The notes under the pieces are model-generated. The model saw only the letters and a list, made by a program, of their open reading frames with translations. It was not told the DNA's origin and did no database searches. From Aquibacillus koreensis (lineage in GTDB: Bacteria > Bacillota > Bacilli > Bacillales > Amphibacillaceae), in assembly GCF_025154055.1 (NCBI RefSeq), contig NZ_JAOALK010000012.1, forward strand, positions 172,614 through 236,613: a stretch of DNA of 64,000 nt, given 5' to 3'. Below, one piece after another: positions 17,601-26,395 of this stretch. Made by a program: the position numbers and the translations under genes. Within the stretch, counting starts at the first letter, position 1; every line of letters starts with the position of its first letter.

Positions 17601-18392
17601 TTAGAACCATTCTTTCCATTTGCGTTTCCACTTTTTATTTGATTTTGCATTTAATCGCTCCAAATGCGCTTCGTTTTTCACGAGTAATTCATACGATTCT
17701 ATCATCATAATGATCGGAATAAGAAGGGAAACACCGATAGCAATAAATACAACTAGCACCGGATAATAAGGTACGAGAACACCGTGACTAATATCTTTGC
17801 TTTCTAATAAAAAACCTACGAAGCTAATTGCGATTAGTACAATCCCAATCGTCGCTACCGTAGTGTATTTCTTCTTAACTTCCTTATATCTCTGCTTCAA
17901 CGCTTCAAGATAATGATGATCAAAAAGTAACGGGTCCTGTTTCAACACTGCATAACTATTATCTGTTCTCATTACAGCAGTTACTATTTGTAAAACCCCA
18001 AGTGTCGCAATGATAATGATAAGAAATGAATAAACCTCTGGACGATCCTTGAATACAAGATATGGAATTGTAGATAAGATTAACAAGCTTATTCCTAATG
18101 CAAAAGGTATGGTTGTTTTATTTACATGCATTAAAAAACCCTCCGCCATTTCCTTACTTACATAATGACCTCGCTCATTCTTGTTCTGTTCTTTGGAAGT
18201 TCCTTTGAGTAAGTAATCAACTGACACCTCAAACATGTTTGAGATCATTAGTAGTTTTTCTGTTTCTGGAAACCCTTGCCCATTCTCCCATTTGCTAATG
18301 GCCTGCCTGCTCGTATTTAATTTCTCCGCCATCGCTTCCTGAGATAAACCCTTTTCTTTCCTCAATTTGTATAATGTTTCACCGAAAATCAT
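17601..18392 (-). CDS. XRE-family regulator fused to a membrane domain
   Basis: About 263 residues. Residues 1-65 are a Cro/C1-type helix-turn-helix (LYKLRKEKGLSQEAMAEKLNTSRQAISKWENGQGFPETEKL, split here as the classic SQEAMAEKLN and SRQAISKWE helices). The rest holds two pairs of hydrophobic segments (about 100-150 and 195-245) joined by a basic loop. Membrane-bound XRE proteins of this type are common in Bacilli and are thought to sense cell-envelope or membrane signals. AAGGAG lies nine bases before the ATG at 18392; a frame open to 18470 lacks a ribosome binding site. Target unknown. Confidence 0.85.
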   Translation of the reverse strand: MIFGETLYKLRKEKGLSQEAMAEKLNTSRQAISKWENGQGFPETEKLLMISNMFEVSVDYLLKGTSKEQNKNERGHYVSKEMAEGFLMHVNKTTIPFALGISLLILSTIPYLVFKDRPEVYSFLIIIIATLGVLQIVTAVMRTDNSYAVLKQDPLLFDHHYLEALKQRYKEVKKKYTTVATIGIVLIAISFVGFLLESKDISHGVLVPYYPVLVVFIAIGVSLLIPIIMMIESYELLVKNEAHLERLNAKSNKKWKRKWKEWF

Positions 18393-18692
18393 GTACATGA
18401 ACTCCTTCCACTTTTGATACCAAAATTGTATGAAAATACTGATGTAGATACCATCATGTTGCAGTTGCACTTTGTCAACTCACGGTTGCATGTATGTAAA
18501 TGACATGTTTTTCTGAAATTATTAAATCCTTTTTCCCTTAAGATCCAAAATGGTGCCTAGTAACGATCATAGGACAAACTGTACCAAAAGACCACCGTTT
18601 TCATAGTACACTTTTGACAGACCTCCATTAATTATCCCTACAATAAAATAATGCCTATGACAACCCATTTTATTGTTGGATGGCCAACTCGT

Positions 18693-18752
18693 AAACAGGG
18701 GGACGGTTCTTGTGTCCACAAAATTGTGGACACAAGAACCGTCCCCCTGTTT
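18693..18752. repeat. Family A palindromic repeat (copy 3)
   Basis: Perfect hairpin: AAACAGGGGGACGGTTCTTG, inner TGTCCACAAAATTGTGGACA, then the reverse complement. The inner sequence is identical to copy 2. It ends five bases before the stop of the nucleotidase gene 18758..19327. Confidence 0.95.
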
Positions 18753-18757
18753 CCAAA

Positions 18758-19327
18758 TCACTGGTTACTTATTACTCTCTGTAAATCTCCCCAGTCTGTT
18801 ATCCTAGGGAAATCCAAGTGCCGATTGTACGATTGATCTTTTACAAAGACCACCGTATTTCCTTTATCTACTAGTGTGTTTAACACATCTGGTTTATCAT
18901 CAAAGTAATAATCGAGTTGTAGCTGTTGGATAATTTCTACCTTTTCGTCATCTCTCATGCCATAGAAAAAGTGATCATCCTTTACAGGAAACCCTCGCCT
19001 TTTCAGCCATTCCTTTGTTCGTTCGCCATGCGCTTTATTTCTTGATGTGATATAAAAAATGTCATGGCCTTCTTCATCTAATTCCCGTAATGTTTCTAAT
19101 GCATTTGGAAAGGGTGGACAAGATGTATAATAAATCTCTTCCAATGAAGATGTCCACATGGTACTCCCTTCCTCGTCTGTCAGACCAAAGGGTTCGTGTA
19201 TCTCAACTCGATCGAGTTTGTGAAAAATATCAACGGGGATATTTTTACCCAGTTTTTTATTGTAAATATGAAAAGCATGTTCTCTTAAGTTGATCAATGT
19301 ATCATCAATGTCGAATCCAAACTTCAT
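18758..19327 (-). CDS. 5'(3')-deoxyribonucleotidase-like HAD hydrolase (NT5C/YqfW type)
   Basis: 189 residues. HAD motif I is FDIDDTLI (the nucleophile Asp plus the second Asp), motif II is FYITSRN, a Lys lies in the middle region and motif III is YYFDDKPD. Size and the small cap match the NT5C group, which dephosphorylates nucleoside monophosphates or related phosphates in the cytosol. B. subtilis YqfW is the closest relative by pattern. It is followed on the same strand by nothing, and preceded by ribA 42 bases upstream, so the two may be co-transcribed. Confidence 0.8.
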   Translation of the reverse strand: MKFGFDIDDTLINLREHAFHIYNKKLGKNIPVDIFHKLDRVEIHEPFGLTDEEGSTMWTSSLEEIYYTSCPPFPNALETLRELDEEGHDIFYITSRNKAHGERTKEWLKRRGFPVKDDHFFYGMRDDEKVEIIQQLQLDYYFDDKPDVLNTLVDKGNTVVFVKDQSYNRHLDFPRITDWGDLQRVISNQ

Positions 19328-19368
19328 AAACTAATTCACCTCATTGTATAGCCAGAACCATGTAGAGC

Positions 19369-20112
19369 TCATGACTGCTCTTCTCCAATGTGACCCGAGC
19401 GATTTACTTTTGTTTCTAAATATTTCGCATTAAATTCTGAACGATCTCCCCATATAGGTTCTCTTCCTGATACCGGCAGACCAGCATTGATTAACGCCTC
19501 TAATTTTTTCGGGTTATTCGTCATTAGCGTTACAGGCTTACTTCTTAATGCTTTTAAAACATCAATGGCATCACTATAATTTCTAGAATCATCAACAAAG
19601 CCAAGTGCTTCATTCGCTTCAACCGTATCATAGTCATTCTCCTGAAGAATGTATGCCATCGCTTTACTGAATAGACCAATGCCTCTTCCTTCATGATTAG
19701 CTAAATAAAATAAAGCGCCTGTTCCGTGTTCGACGATATTTTTCATGGACTGCTTTAATTGGAAACCACAATCACACCTTTTGCTCCCGAATATATCTCC
19801 TGTGTGACAAATCGAATGCATTCTAATAATCGCATCATCGCTATAGCTAAAATCGCCGTATGTTAACACACTGGATTGTTGGAATTCAGCTAAATTGGCT
19901 GAGGATAACTTTTCGATAACCCGGTTGAAATCCTCCGTTACCTCGTCACAGTTTAACCAGCAATACCAGTTGAACTCCACTGTCTCACCATACAAATTAA
20001 CAGGAAGTTTGATCGGTCCAACTAAATAGATGGCACCTTTCTCTGATTTTATTAATTGAATTTTATCTTCGAGAACGGAAAGTATCTTAGATTGGAGATT
20101 TGCTTGTGTCAT
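19369..20112 (-). CDS. ribA: GTP cyclohydrolase II
   Basis: 247 residues. The zinc site is C-x10-C-x-C in HSICHTGDIFGSKRCDCG, followed by FQLKQSM, and the GTP/active-site block is FYLANHEGRGIGLFSKA; TNNPKKLEAL is the standard late motif. It converts GTP to 2,5-diamino-6-ribosylamino-pyrimidinone phosphate, the first committed step of riboflavin synthesis. It is a stand-alone RibA without the RibB half found in the usual Bacillus ribAB fusion, and it is not in a rib operon. No FMN riboswitch is visible upstream. It may be an accessory or specialised copy. Confidence 0.9.
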   Translation of the reverse strand: MTQANLQSKILSVLEDKIQLIKSEKGAIYLVGPIKLPVNLYGETVEFNWYCWLNCDEVTEDFNRVIEKLSSANLAEFQQSSVLTYGDFSYSDDAIIRMHSICHTGDIFGSKRCDCGFQLKQSMKNIVEHGTGALFYLANHEGRGIGLFSKAMAYILQENDYDTVEANEALGFVDDSRNYSDAIDVLKALRSKPVTLMTNNPKKLEALINAGLPVSGREPIWGDRSEFNAKYLETKVNRSGHIGEEQS

Positions 20113-20486
20113 ACGTATTCCACCTTTTTTCTTAGTTTGATGTTAAAGTAATTTCTTCATAGAGGGAAATTTATGGTTTTGCGCTTTATCCTTAAACTAG
20201 TTGTATTTTTATTGATTTGGGCAAGAGCAAATCATTACTGTTTTCGCACGGAAATACTAAATTCAGTTCTTATCCGTCCAATACATATTATAATCTTTTG
20301 ATTTGTTTAATGGTAATTTTCCGTTTCGCATGCGAGAATTTTAGCACCTAGGACCGAGAAGATTCTATTATTTGAAGGGTGATTCCTTCAGTTGAAATGC
20401 AAGTGTCGCCTGACCAACCATGCAACAAATATTGGAGACGAAAAATCGTGGTAATATCTTAAGTTATTCAGTCGGATTAATAAAAA

Positions 20487-20532
20487 AAAATAGGAAATCC
20501 AATACAAATTACTTGTACTGTATTTCCTATTT
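20487..20532. terminator. Hairpin / possible bidirectional terminator
   Basis: Arms AAATAGGAAAT and ATTTCCTATTT flank a 24-base loop. The left arm is preceded by a run of nine A, giving a T run for leftward transcripts. No leftward gene ends directly before it, so its user is unclear. Confidence 0.45.
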
Positions 20533-20570
20533 GAAAGGCTGCTGATTGTTGGCTGTTTTGTTTTAGTAAA

Positions 20571-20626
20571 AAACAGACGGTTCTTATTTCCACAAAATTG
20601 TGGACATAAGAACCGTCCCCCTGTTT
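20571..20626. repeat. Family A palindromic repeat, decayed copy (4)
   Basis: Right arm intact (AAGAACCGTCCCCCTGTTT), but the left arm has lost the GGGGG block (AAACAGACGGTTCTTA) and the inner stem is partly changed. It is the most degenerate of the nine copies and shows that these elements persist and decay in place. Confidence 0.85.
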
Positions 20627-20736
20627 CCACCCAATTTTACTGTTTATTAAAATTATAGCCATTTCCTATCAACCTGCCTATAACACTCCATTCTTTCTAA
20701 CGTACAATAATGGAAGAATGCTGATCAGGTGTGATA

Positions 20737-21273
20737 ATGATGGAAAAGGAATCTAATGTAATTCTTGGAACATGGATGGAAGCAATCGGTACCATCGTAG
20801 CTGCTGTGGGAAGTACACCCTACAAAAATATTTCCAAAGAATTACTTAACGACTTAAATTTAGTAGGTAATGTAATGCAAGGAACTGGAAATGCAATAAT
20901 GGCGGATAGCATAGATAATCAAACGCTAAATAAAATCGGGGCTGAAATACAAGCAATTGGTAATACAACTATCGTAGCAAAATATTTGATAGACTTTCCT
21001 CGAACAACTGAACTGGAGTTAGTTATAAAAGGTAATCTCATCCAAGCGTTGGGTGCTGGAGTAAGTACTTCCACAACCGATTGGAAGCACAAACCTTCCA
21101 TACAAGACATTTATATAACTTATGGAAATATCCTACAAGTCATTGGTAATACTTTACAAGCCATTTCTACCGGTACGGAACTAAGAGGTGGAGAAGCACA
21201 AACCCTTAATGTAGTTGGAAGTTGGATCCAAGCCATAGGTGCTGTAATGGCAGCGATCGGACAAAGTCAGTAG
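20737..21273 (+). CDS. Repetitive DUF6944-like protein
   Basis: About 178 residues made of imperfect repeats of the form G-N/S-x-x-Q-A-x-G (for example IGAEIQAIGNT, KGNLIQALGAG, YGNILQVIGNTLQAI, VGSWIQAIGAVMAAIG), about 10-40 residues apart. This matches what I know of the DUF6944 repetitive family of Bacilli; no function is known. Repeats contain amphipathic segments with Ile/Leu/Ala on one face, so self-assembly or membrane association is possible (inference). Two ATGs (20737, 20740) follow AGGTG; an upstream GTG at 20731 is less likely. Confidence 0.7.
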   Translation: MMEKESNVILGTWMEAIGTIVAAVGSTPYKNISKELLNDLNLVGNVMQGTGNAIMADSIDNQTLNKIGAEIQAIGNTTIVAKYLIDFPRTTELELVIKGNLIQALGAGVSTSTTDWKHKPSIQDIYITYGNILQVIGNTLQAISTGTELRGGEAQTLNVVGSWIQAIGAVMAAIGQSQ

Positions 21274-21401
21274 GATGGATGGAGTGGAATTAAACCTTTT
21301 CCACCCATCCATAACGTGACTTATGTCAACAGAAAATATAGAGCCTTCTACTAATTTACTGCTAAATATATGGAGTTACTAAGGCACGCATTTCGACTGA
21401 T

Positions 21402-24185
21402 CTACAACTGTTTAAACTCAATCCATTTCACTTCCATTCCAGGCTTAATAAAGGAAAGCTTCAACTCATATAAACCTGGCTCTAAATCTACTTTTACTAG
21501 CTTCTGCCTGATCCATTTTCCATCTGTTCCATTCGTTTGAATCGTTGTCATTAATCGATCATTTAAAGTGACGTTGCAAGCTGTTTGGGATTGGTTTGTT
21601 TCAGGCGACATAATCTTAACTATAATCCGATATAAACCTGCTTCTTCTACTTGGATGATGCTCGATTCCGGATGCAGCAGCTCAACTTTTGCATTCTCAG
21701 ATAAAGATTGAGCATTTAAGGACGCAAGAGCTGGATTAGCAGTAAAATGATTCACTGTTTCATTGATTTCTTGTTTTCGGGAAAACACTGGTGCATCCAT
21801 TAAAAATCTACAGATATTAATAGCTGAACGTTGTAATTCCCCTCGTGTTAGTGACCCATTCTCTAACGCCTTCATCGTGTTATCTTCAGACGCATTAATC
21901 TCGGCTCCGTAGTTATTCACAACCATATACAAATCATTCTGCGCCCGGACCATGGCACCCGTATTTTGTCGATCAGCAGGTCCGCCTTCTACGCAGTCGT
22001 TCATCTTCGCCCACCAATCGGTCATCACAATGCCTGTATAGCCCCATTCTTTACGAAGCACCGTTGTATTCAAGTCATAATTCGAAGCAGCCCAATGCCC
22101 GTTGATCGGGTTGTAGGATGTCATGATTCCTTTCGCGCCACCCTCTTTGACAGCCATTTCAAATCCTTTGAGGTAGATTTCTCGCAGCGCACGCTCTGAG
22201 ACAACTGCATCTACATTCGTTCTCGAAAACTCCTGACTGTTACACGCAAAATGCTTCGGTGTTGCATGCGCTCCACTTGTCATAATTCCACGTGTATTCG
22301 CGATCGCAAAAGCACCTGTAATTAGTGGATCCTCTGAAAAATACTCAAAGTTACGACCGTTTAATGGGCTTCTTCTTATATTTATTCCTGGTCCTAACAA
22401 CATATCGATCTCATTTCGAATCAGTTCTTGCCCTTCTAATTCATAAAGCGCCTCTACTAGTTCAAGATCCCACGTTGCTGCAAGCAACGTCCCGATAGGC
22501 ACTTGTGTTGCCTTATGCCCACTATCCATTCGGATCCCCGAAGGACCATCTGCTGTACAGCCAATTGGAATACCATAATTAAACAATTGATCGCTAACAC
22601 CACCAAATGCCGATGCCGTTCCAGGTGTGACAAGCGGACTACTCATCCCTTCACCACGAACGATCGTCGCCAATTCTTCATCGGACAATTGTGCAATAAA
22701 CGTTTCGATACTGACCTTGTTATCATAAACGTCGCGTAACGTGTACCCTTGATTGCCTGTTTGCTCGTATGTTTGTGGTTGGTTTTCTTTTATCCGATCT
22801 GCTAATGATACTTTTCGCTTCGGGACTTCTGTATAAAGCAATTCATAGGAACCGTCTTCTCTTTGTCCACCTGGTTTCATTCGCTTGAAATCCTCCGTAG
22901 GTGCCAAAACTTCCTCCAATTGTTCAACCACTTGGAGTTGATCGACGGTATATCCACTGCTGCCCTCCACGTCTACCTTCACAACATCTTTCACACTGTT
23001 TCCGACGTAAAAATGATACACACCAGTTTCCAACACATACGCTGATGGATAACCTGTCACGCCTTCATCATCATAAGAAGCCATGCTTTTCACAGAGAAA
23101 CGAATCGATACTTTCTCTGACTCACCTGGTCTCAGTACACTTGTTTTAGCGAACCCTGCTAATACTTTCGCAGGTTTGCCGAGCTTCCCTTGGGGTGCTT
23201 CATAATAGACTTGAACCACTTCTTGACCTGTGTATGTGGAGCCCGTATTTTTCACCGTGACTTTTACATCCACATACGCTTCTCCATTTTCTGTGATTAG
23301 CTTTGCTTCACTAGGCGTCATGTCAAAATCCGTATAAGACATGCCGTATCCGAAGGCAAATTGAACTTTTTCAGGACAAAAAGTCTCAAAATAACGATAG
23401 CCTACATAAATGTCTTCTTGATAGAAATTCATAAATTCATCTCCGTGATTATGTGTAGATGGATAATCCTGTATCGAATAAGCAATCGTGTCCGTTAATT
23501 TACCACTTGGCGTAACATCCCCAACTAGGACATCACTAATGGCATTTCCACCTTCCATCCCACCATGCCATGCATAGATAACACTTTTGATCGGGTGGAC
23601 ATGCGCGGTGTCATTAAGCCATGACATGTCGATAATGTTGGAAACATTTAATACCACCGACACCTTTTCAAAATACGTCGTTACGAGCTTCAGCATATTT
23701 TTTTCTTCCGCCGTTAATTGGTAGCTTCCTTCTTCATCTTTATTGTCCTGATCTTCCCCTGCAGTCCGTCCAATAACAACGATGGCCTTCTCAGAATTAA
23801 TTCTAGCTTTTGAAACGATGTCCTCGGATAAAGGCATTTCCTGTTGATGCCATGGCTCAGCAGCCCAGCCGCCACCGCCATTATCAAATGGATTTTCTTT
23901 CACCCAATTTTCATAAATATGCGCCAAATCTTCATTGACGTTTATATTTTCCTTATTACGGAGACCTTCTAGTAGGTTAGTCGTATAGGCCACATTGACA
24001 CTTCCACCAGACCCCGTACCACTTCTGTAGTAATTGATTTGCGTCCTTCCAAAAACAGAAACCATTTCTCCATCTTTGATTGGTAGCACATGATCCTCAT
24101 TTTTTAGTAGCACTGCACCTTCTGCGGCAACTTTTCTACTAAATGCAGCAAAACCTTCTAACGGAACACCTATTTTTTCATTCAT
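21402..24185 (-). CDS. Glycoside hydrolase family 3, inverted domain order
   Basis: About 927 residues, no signal peptide, so cytoplasmic. The usual GH3 order is swapped. First comes the GH3 C-terminal alpha/beta domain (about 25-270, with VLLKNEDHVLPI and YAWHGGMEGGNAISDVL), then an FnIII-like domain (about 300-390), then the catalytic TIM-barrel domain (about 500-790, with GPSGIRMD, GPGINIRRSPLNGRNFEYF and HFACNSQE). The nucleophile Asp is in GIVMTDWW near residue 723. The last 80 residues look like a small beta-sandwich, possibly sugar-binding. Likely a beta-glucosidase or related enzyme acting on imported oligosaccharides. GGAGGGGGAAATAAGG precedes the ATG at 24185. A divergent AraC regulator adjoins. 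Confidence 0.9.
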   Translation of the reverse strand: MNEKIGVPLEGFAAFSRKVAAEGAVLLKNEDHVLPIKDGEMVSVFGRTQINYYRSGTGSGGSVNVAYTTNLLEGLRNKENINVNEDLAHIYENWVKENPFDNGGGGWAAEPWHQQEMPLSEDIVSKARINSEKAIVVIGRTAGEDQDNKDEEGSYQLTAEEKNMLKLVTTYFEKVSVVLNVSNIIDMSWLNDTAHVHPIKSVIYAWHGGMEGGNAISDVLVGDVTPSGKLTDTIAYSIQDYPSTHNHGDEFMNFYQEDIYVGYRYFETFCPEKVQFAFGYGMSYTDFDMTPSEAKLITENGEAYVDVKVTVKNTGSTYTGQEVVQVYYEAPQGKLGKPAKVLAGFAKTSVLRPGESEKVSIRFSVKSMASYDDEGVTGYPSAYVLETGVYHFYVGNSVKDVVKVDVEGSSGYTVDQLQVVEQLEEVLAPTEDFKRMKPGGQREDGSYELLYTEVPKRKVSLADRIKENQPQTYEQTGNQGYTLRDVYDNKVSIETFIAQLSDEELATIVRGEGMSSPLVTPGTASAFGGVSDQLFNYGIPIGCTADGPSGIRMDSGHKATQVPIGTLLAATWDLELVEALYELEGQELIRNEIDMLLGPGINIRRSPLNGRNFEYFSEDPLITGAFAIANTRGIMTSGAHATPKHFACNSQEFSRTNVDAVVSERALREIYLKGFEMAVKEGGAKGIMTSYNPINGHWAASNYDLNTTVLRKEWGYTGIVMTDWWAKMNDCVEGGPADRQNTGAMVRAQNDLYMVVNNYGAEINASEDNTMKALENGSLTRGELQRSAINICRFLMDAPVFSRKQEINETVNHFTANPALASLNAQSLSENAKVELLHPESSIIQVEEAGLYRIIVKIMSPETNQSQTACNVTLNDRLMTTIQTNGTDGKWIRQKLVKVDLEPGLYELKLSFIKPGMEVKWIEFKQL

Positions 24186-24355
24186 CCTTATTTCCCCCTC
24201 CATTATGCAAAATGCTATATATATGTAAAAGAAATCATAAATTACTTATTTAACTACATGATAATAGAAATACAGTATTTTGAATATAAATGATATGATT
24301 ATAACATGAACTATTTTGCTATTTACTATAAATCAGATACAAGAAGGTAATGGAT

Positions 24356-25129
24356 ATGCATATTGAATTTTGTGGATACTCTTTTCACACGGAAGGCTTC
24401 TATTCTTCTTTTAAAACCGGTATGGGGGGATACCTTTTCAGGCTCCAAACCGAAGGAACATGTGAAGTTGTAGTAAGAGGGGAACATATACTTATTGAAA
24501 AAGGAGACCTATTATTAGTTAAACCTGAGGATGAATATGAAATTTTAATTGCAGAAGGACAAAATAGTGGTGATTATCACCTATTATTCTCTGGAACATG
24601 GATGGATGATTGGTGGAACCAAAGCCCTAAACCAACTACTGTCCGGGTTGATTTAGATGATGAATTTCTATCGTTATGGCGTTTTATCATTTCCGAATTT
24701 AGACGACCAGACATGGAGAAAAACGATGCATTAACCAATCATCTGTTACGGGCGCTGTGCTTATCCTTAGAAAGAACAATCACGGAAAGATCTCCTGGAT
24801 TTAAGCGGCCTTATGTTGTAACAAGAATGATGCGTTACATCGAAGAGCATGCCATAGAGCAAACATTTACCATTGATCATGTAGCTACATGTGCAAATCT
24901 AAGTGTGTCACGATCCGTTCATCTTTTTAAAGATTATGTTGGGAAAACAATGATTGCATATGCCCAACAAGTAAGATTATCCGCTGCAATCGACCAAATG
25001 ACCTATACCAACCAAACGCTAGAGACCATCGCATATAACTGCGGATTTGGTGCCTATTCCTACTTCCACCGCGTTTTCAAAAAGCACTACGGCGTTGCAC
25101 CTGGTGAATATAGAAGGAAAGATTCTTAA
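24356..25129 (+). CDS. AraC-family regulator with N-terminal cupin
   Basis: About 257 residues. The first 100 are a cupin-type sugar-binding domain (VRGEHILIEKGDLLLVKPEDEY). The C-terminal 100 carry two helix-turn-helix motifs (FTIDHVATCANLSVSRSVHLFK and LETIAYNCGFGAYSYFHRVFKK, each given here in part), ending PGEYRRKDS. It is divergent from the GH3 gene with about 170 bases between the starts, so it most likely controls that glycosidase in response to its sugar. The ATG at 24356 is eight bases after AGAAGG; the ATG at 24350 is too close. A family B composite repeat starts at its stop codon. Confidence 0.88.
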   Translation: MHIEFCGYSFHTEGFYSSFKTGMGGYLFRLQTEGTCEVVVRGEHILIEKGDLLLVKPEDEYEILIAEGQNSGDYHLLFSGTWMDDWWNQSPKPTTVRVDLDDEFLSLWRFIISEFRRPDMEKNDALTNHLLRALCLSLERTITERSPGFKRPYVVTRMMRYIEEHAIEQTFTIDHVATCANLSVSRSVHLFKDYVGKTMIAYAQQVRLSAAIDQMTYTNQTLETIAYNCGFGAYSYFHRVFKKHYGVAPGEYRRKDS

Positions 25130-25183
25130 AAGGGGTCAGACCCCTGCCGTGGACAACTGTCCATGTGAGGGGGCTGACCCCTT
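25129..25183. repeat. Family B composite repeat, second full copy
   Basis: AAGGGGTCAGACCCCT, then CGTGGACAACTGTCCAT, then AGGGGGCTGACCCCTT. It has the same three-part architecture and the same central palindrome as 12769..12821. It fills exactly the gap between two convergent genes and touches both stop codons. Confidence 0.9.
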
Positions 25184-25374
25184 TAAAAAATATTGGTATA
25201 TCCCAGCATCGATTTTAATGTAACGTACAAAAAGAATATAAGTATTACTAGGATAAACCAAGAATACGGATGCTTTTTATTTCTTATGATTTTATATATA
25301 AAAATAATCAATACTAGGATAAGAATTATGCCAAAAACTAGTGGTAACAAAACGTACACGGTATAATCACGCAC
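25183..25374 (-). CDS. Small two-TM membrane protein
   Basis: 63 residues: one long hydrophobic segment near residues 8-28, a basic loop (KIIRNKKHPY), a second segment (about 38-53), and tail SMLGYTNIF. Starts at a GTG with only a weak AGGTG ahead, so both start and reality are uncertain. Its stop abuts the family B composite repeat. Confidence 0.45.
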   Translation of the reverse strand: MRDYTVYVLLPLVFGIILILVLIIFIYKIIRNKKHPYSWFILVILIFFLYVTLKSMLGYTNIF

Positions 25375-25468
25375 CTATTAAAAGGTTAGTCGTTTATCGA
25401 TCGGTGTCTGATATTTAAAAAATGCACTTCTCATTTATTTATAAAAGATAAGAGGTTATTATACTTGA

Positions 25469-26014
25469 TTATTTCACAAGTTTGTCCTTTGCTCCTTGTT
25501 TTTCTCCTTCCATTATAGACTTAGCAATAATTTCACATTTGTTATAAGCCCATTTGTAATGATTAGAGGTGTTTGCTGCAAAATAGCTATAAAGGTTACT
25601 TGTTTTCGTCCATTTATAGTACTTCTTTGTCATTAATTGGTCATCGGTGTGTGACCGAATTAAATCTACCACTCTTTCATGGCTTAATCTCAATTTATTT
25701 ATAGCTTGATTTAATGTTACATCTTGATAGCTTTCCCATATTTTCATATTCAGGAGCTTAATATTCCTCCATTTATAACCAGGTGCTGGTATAAATGGAA
25801 TATCCCCGGCCATACCTTCTCTATACCATCTCTCAAGCATGGCGTGCCATTCATACAGATGCATGAGGACATCTCGAAAATTCTTATCTCTATCTTGCGT
25901 TTCGATCGATATTTTTCTGTTTTTACTAGGTACTGATTCAATTACCTCAAATATTGTTTTTAAATTTTGTTCACTATTCAATATTAAAATTTCTTTTTCA
26001 CTTTTCTCCATCAT
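25469..26014 (-). CDS. ClbS/DfsB-family four-helix-bundle protein
   Basis: About 181 residues. It contains DVLMHLYEWHAMLERWYREG, PGYKWRNIKLLN and KYYKWTKTSNLYSYFAANTS, landmarks of the ClbS/DfsB family, a DinB-like helical bundle. E. coli ClbS protects against colibactin as a cyclopropane hydrolase; most other members have no known substrate. AAAGGAG lies nine bases before the ATG at 26014, and an upstream frame to 26074 lacks a signal. Monocistronic. Confidence 0.8.
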   Translation of the reverse strand: MMEKSEKEILILNSEQNLKTIFEVIESVPSKNRKISIETQDRDKNFRDVLMHLYEWHAMLERWYREGMAGDIPFIPAPGYKWRNIKLLNMKIWESYQDVTLNQAINKLRLSHERVVDLIRSHTDDQLMTKKYYKWTKTSNLYSYFAANTSNHYKWAYNKCEIIAKSIMEGEKQGAKDKLVK

Positions 26015-26395
26015 GATCATTTTCTCCTTTATTATATTGATGATTTGAGGGACTTTATTTTCAGCAGATAGCATATTTGGTGGGCTTTATTTTCCGAAGG
26101 CTTAAGTACAAATCTTTCACAAATCCTCCGTCTATTTTAACACAAATTTCCATCCAATCTTACCTATGTCTAACTGCACAAGCATTATGCTTTGCCGTTT
26201 CGTCTTAACCATATCAAAGAACATCATTCCACCGTTGGAAAATTCTAAGAAAATTAGGATAAAAAATCACGTTAATAAAATACTACCCCTATACCATTAT
26301 TTTACTTGGGGGTGGGGATTAAAAAAACAAAGAGATTAGTTCGTTCCATGCGTAATTTGTATTATTTAAAAGTTAATCTTAAGGAGGATTTTCGT
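26015..26395. other. Intergenic, nothing recognised
   Basis: Divergent spacer between the ClbS-like and fasciclin genes. I see no hairpin, riboswitch core, repeat or open frame with a ribosome binding site. Confidence 0.4.

Larger units (their letters stand above)
20113..20736. other. Long spacer with an inverted repeat and a decayed family A repeat
   Basis: Upstream of ribA and of the divergent DUF6944-like gene. Contains the hairpin 20487..20532 and repeat copy 20571..20626. Apparent open frames across the repeats are products of the palindrome. I see no FMN riboswitch core and no gene. Confidence 0.5.

Noticed and set aside
18567..18836. Open frames across family A repeats on both strands (for example QGDGSCVHNFVDTRTVPLF)
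   Set aside because: They are the translated palindrome itself; similar peptides appear at other copies in either direction.
20113..20400. FMN riboswitch before ribA
   Set aside because: None of the conserved core words of the RFN element is present on the minus strand upstream of 20112.
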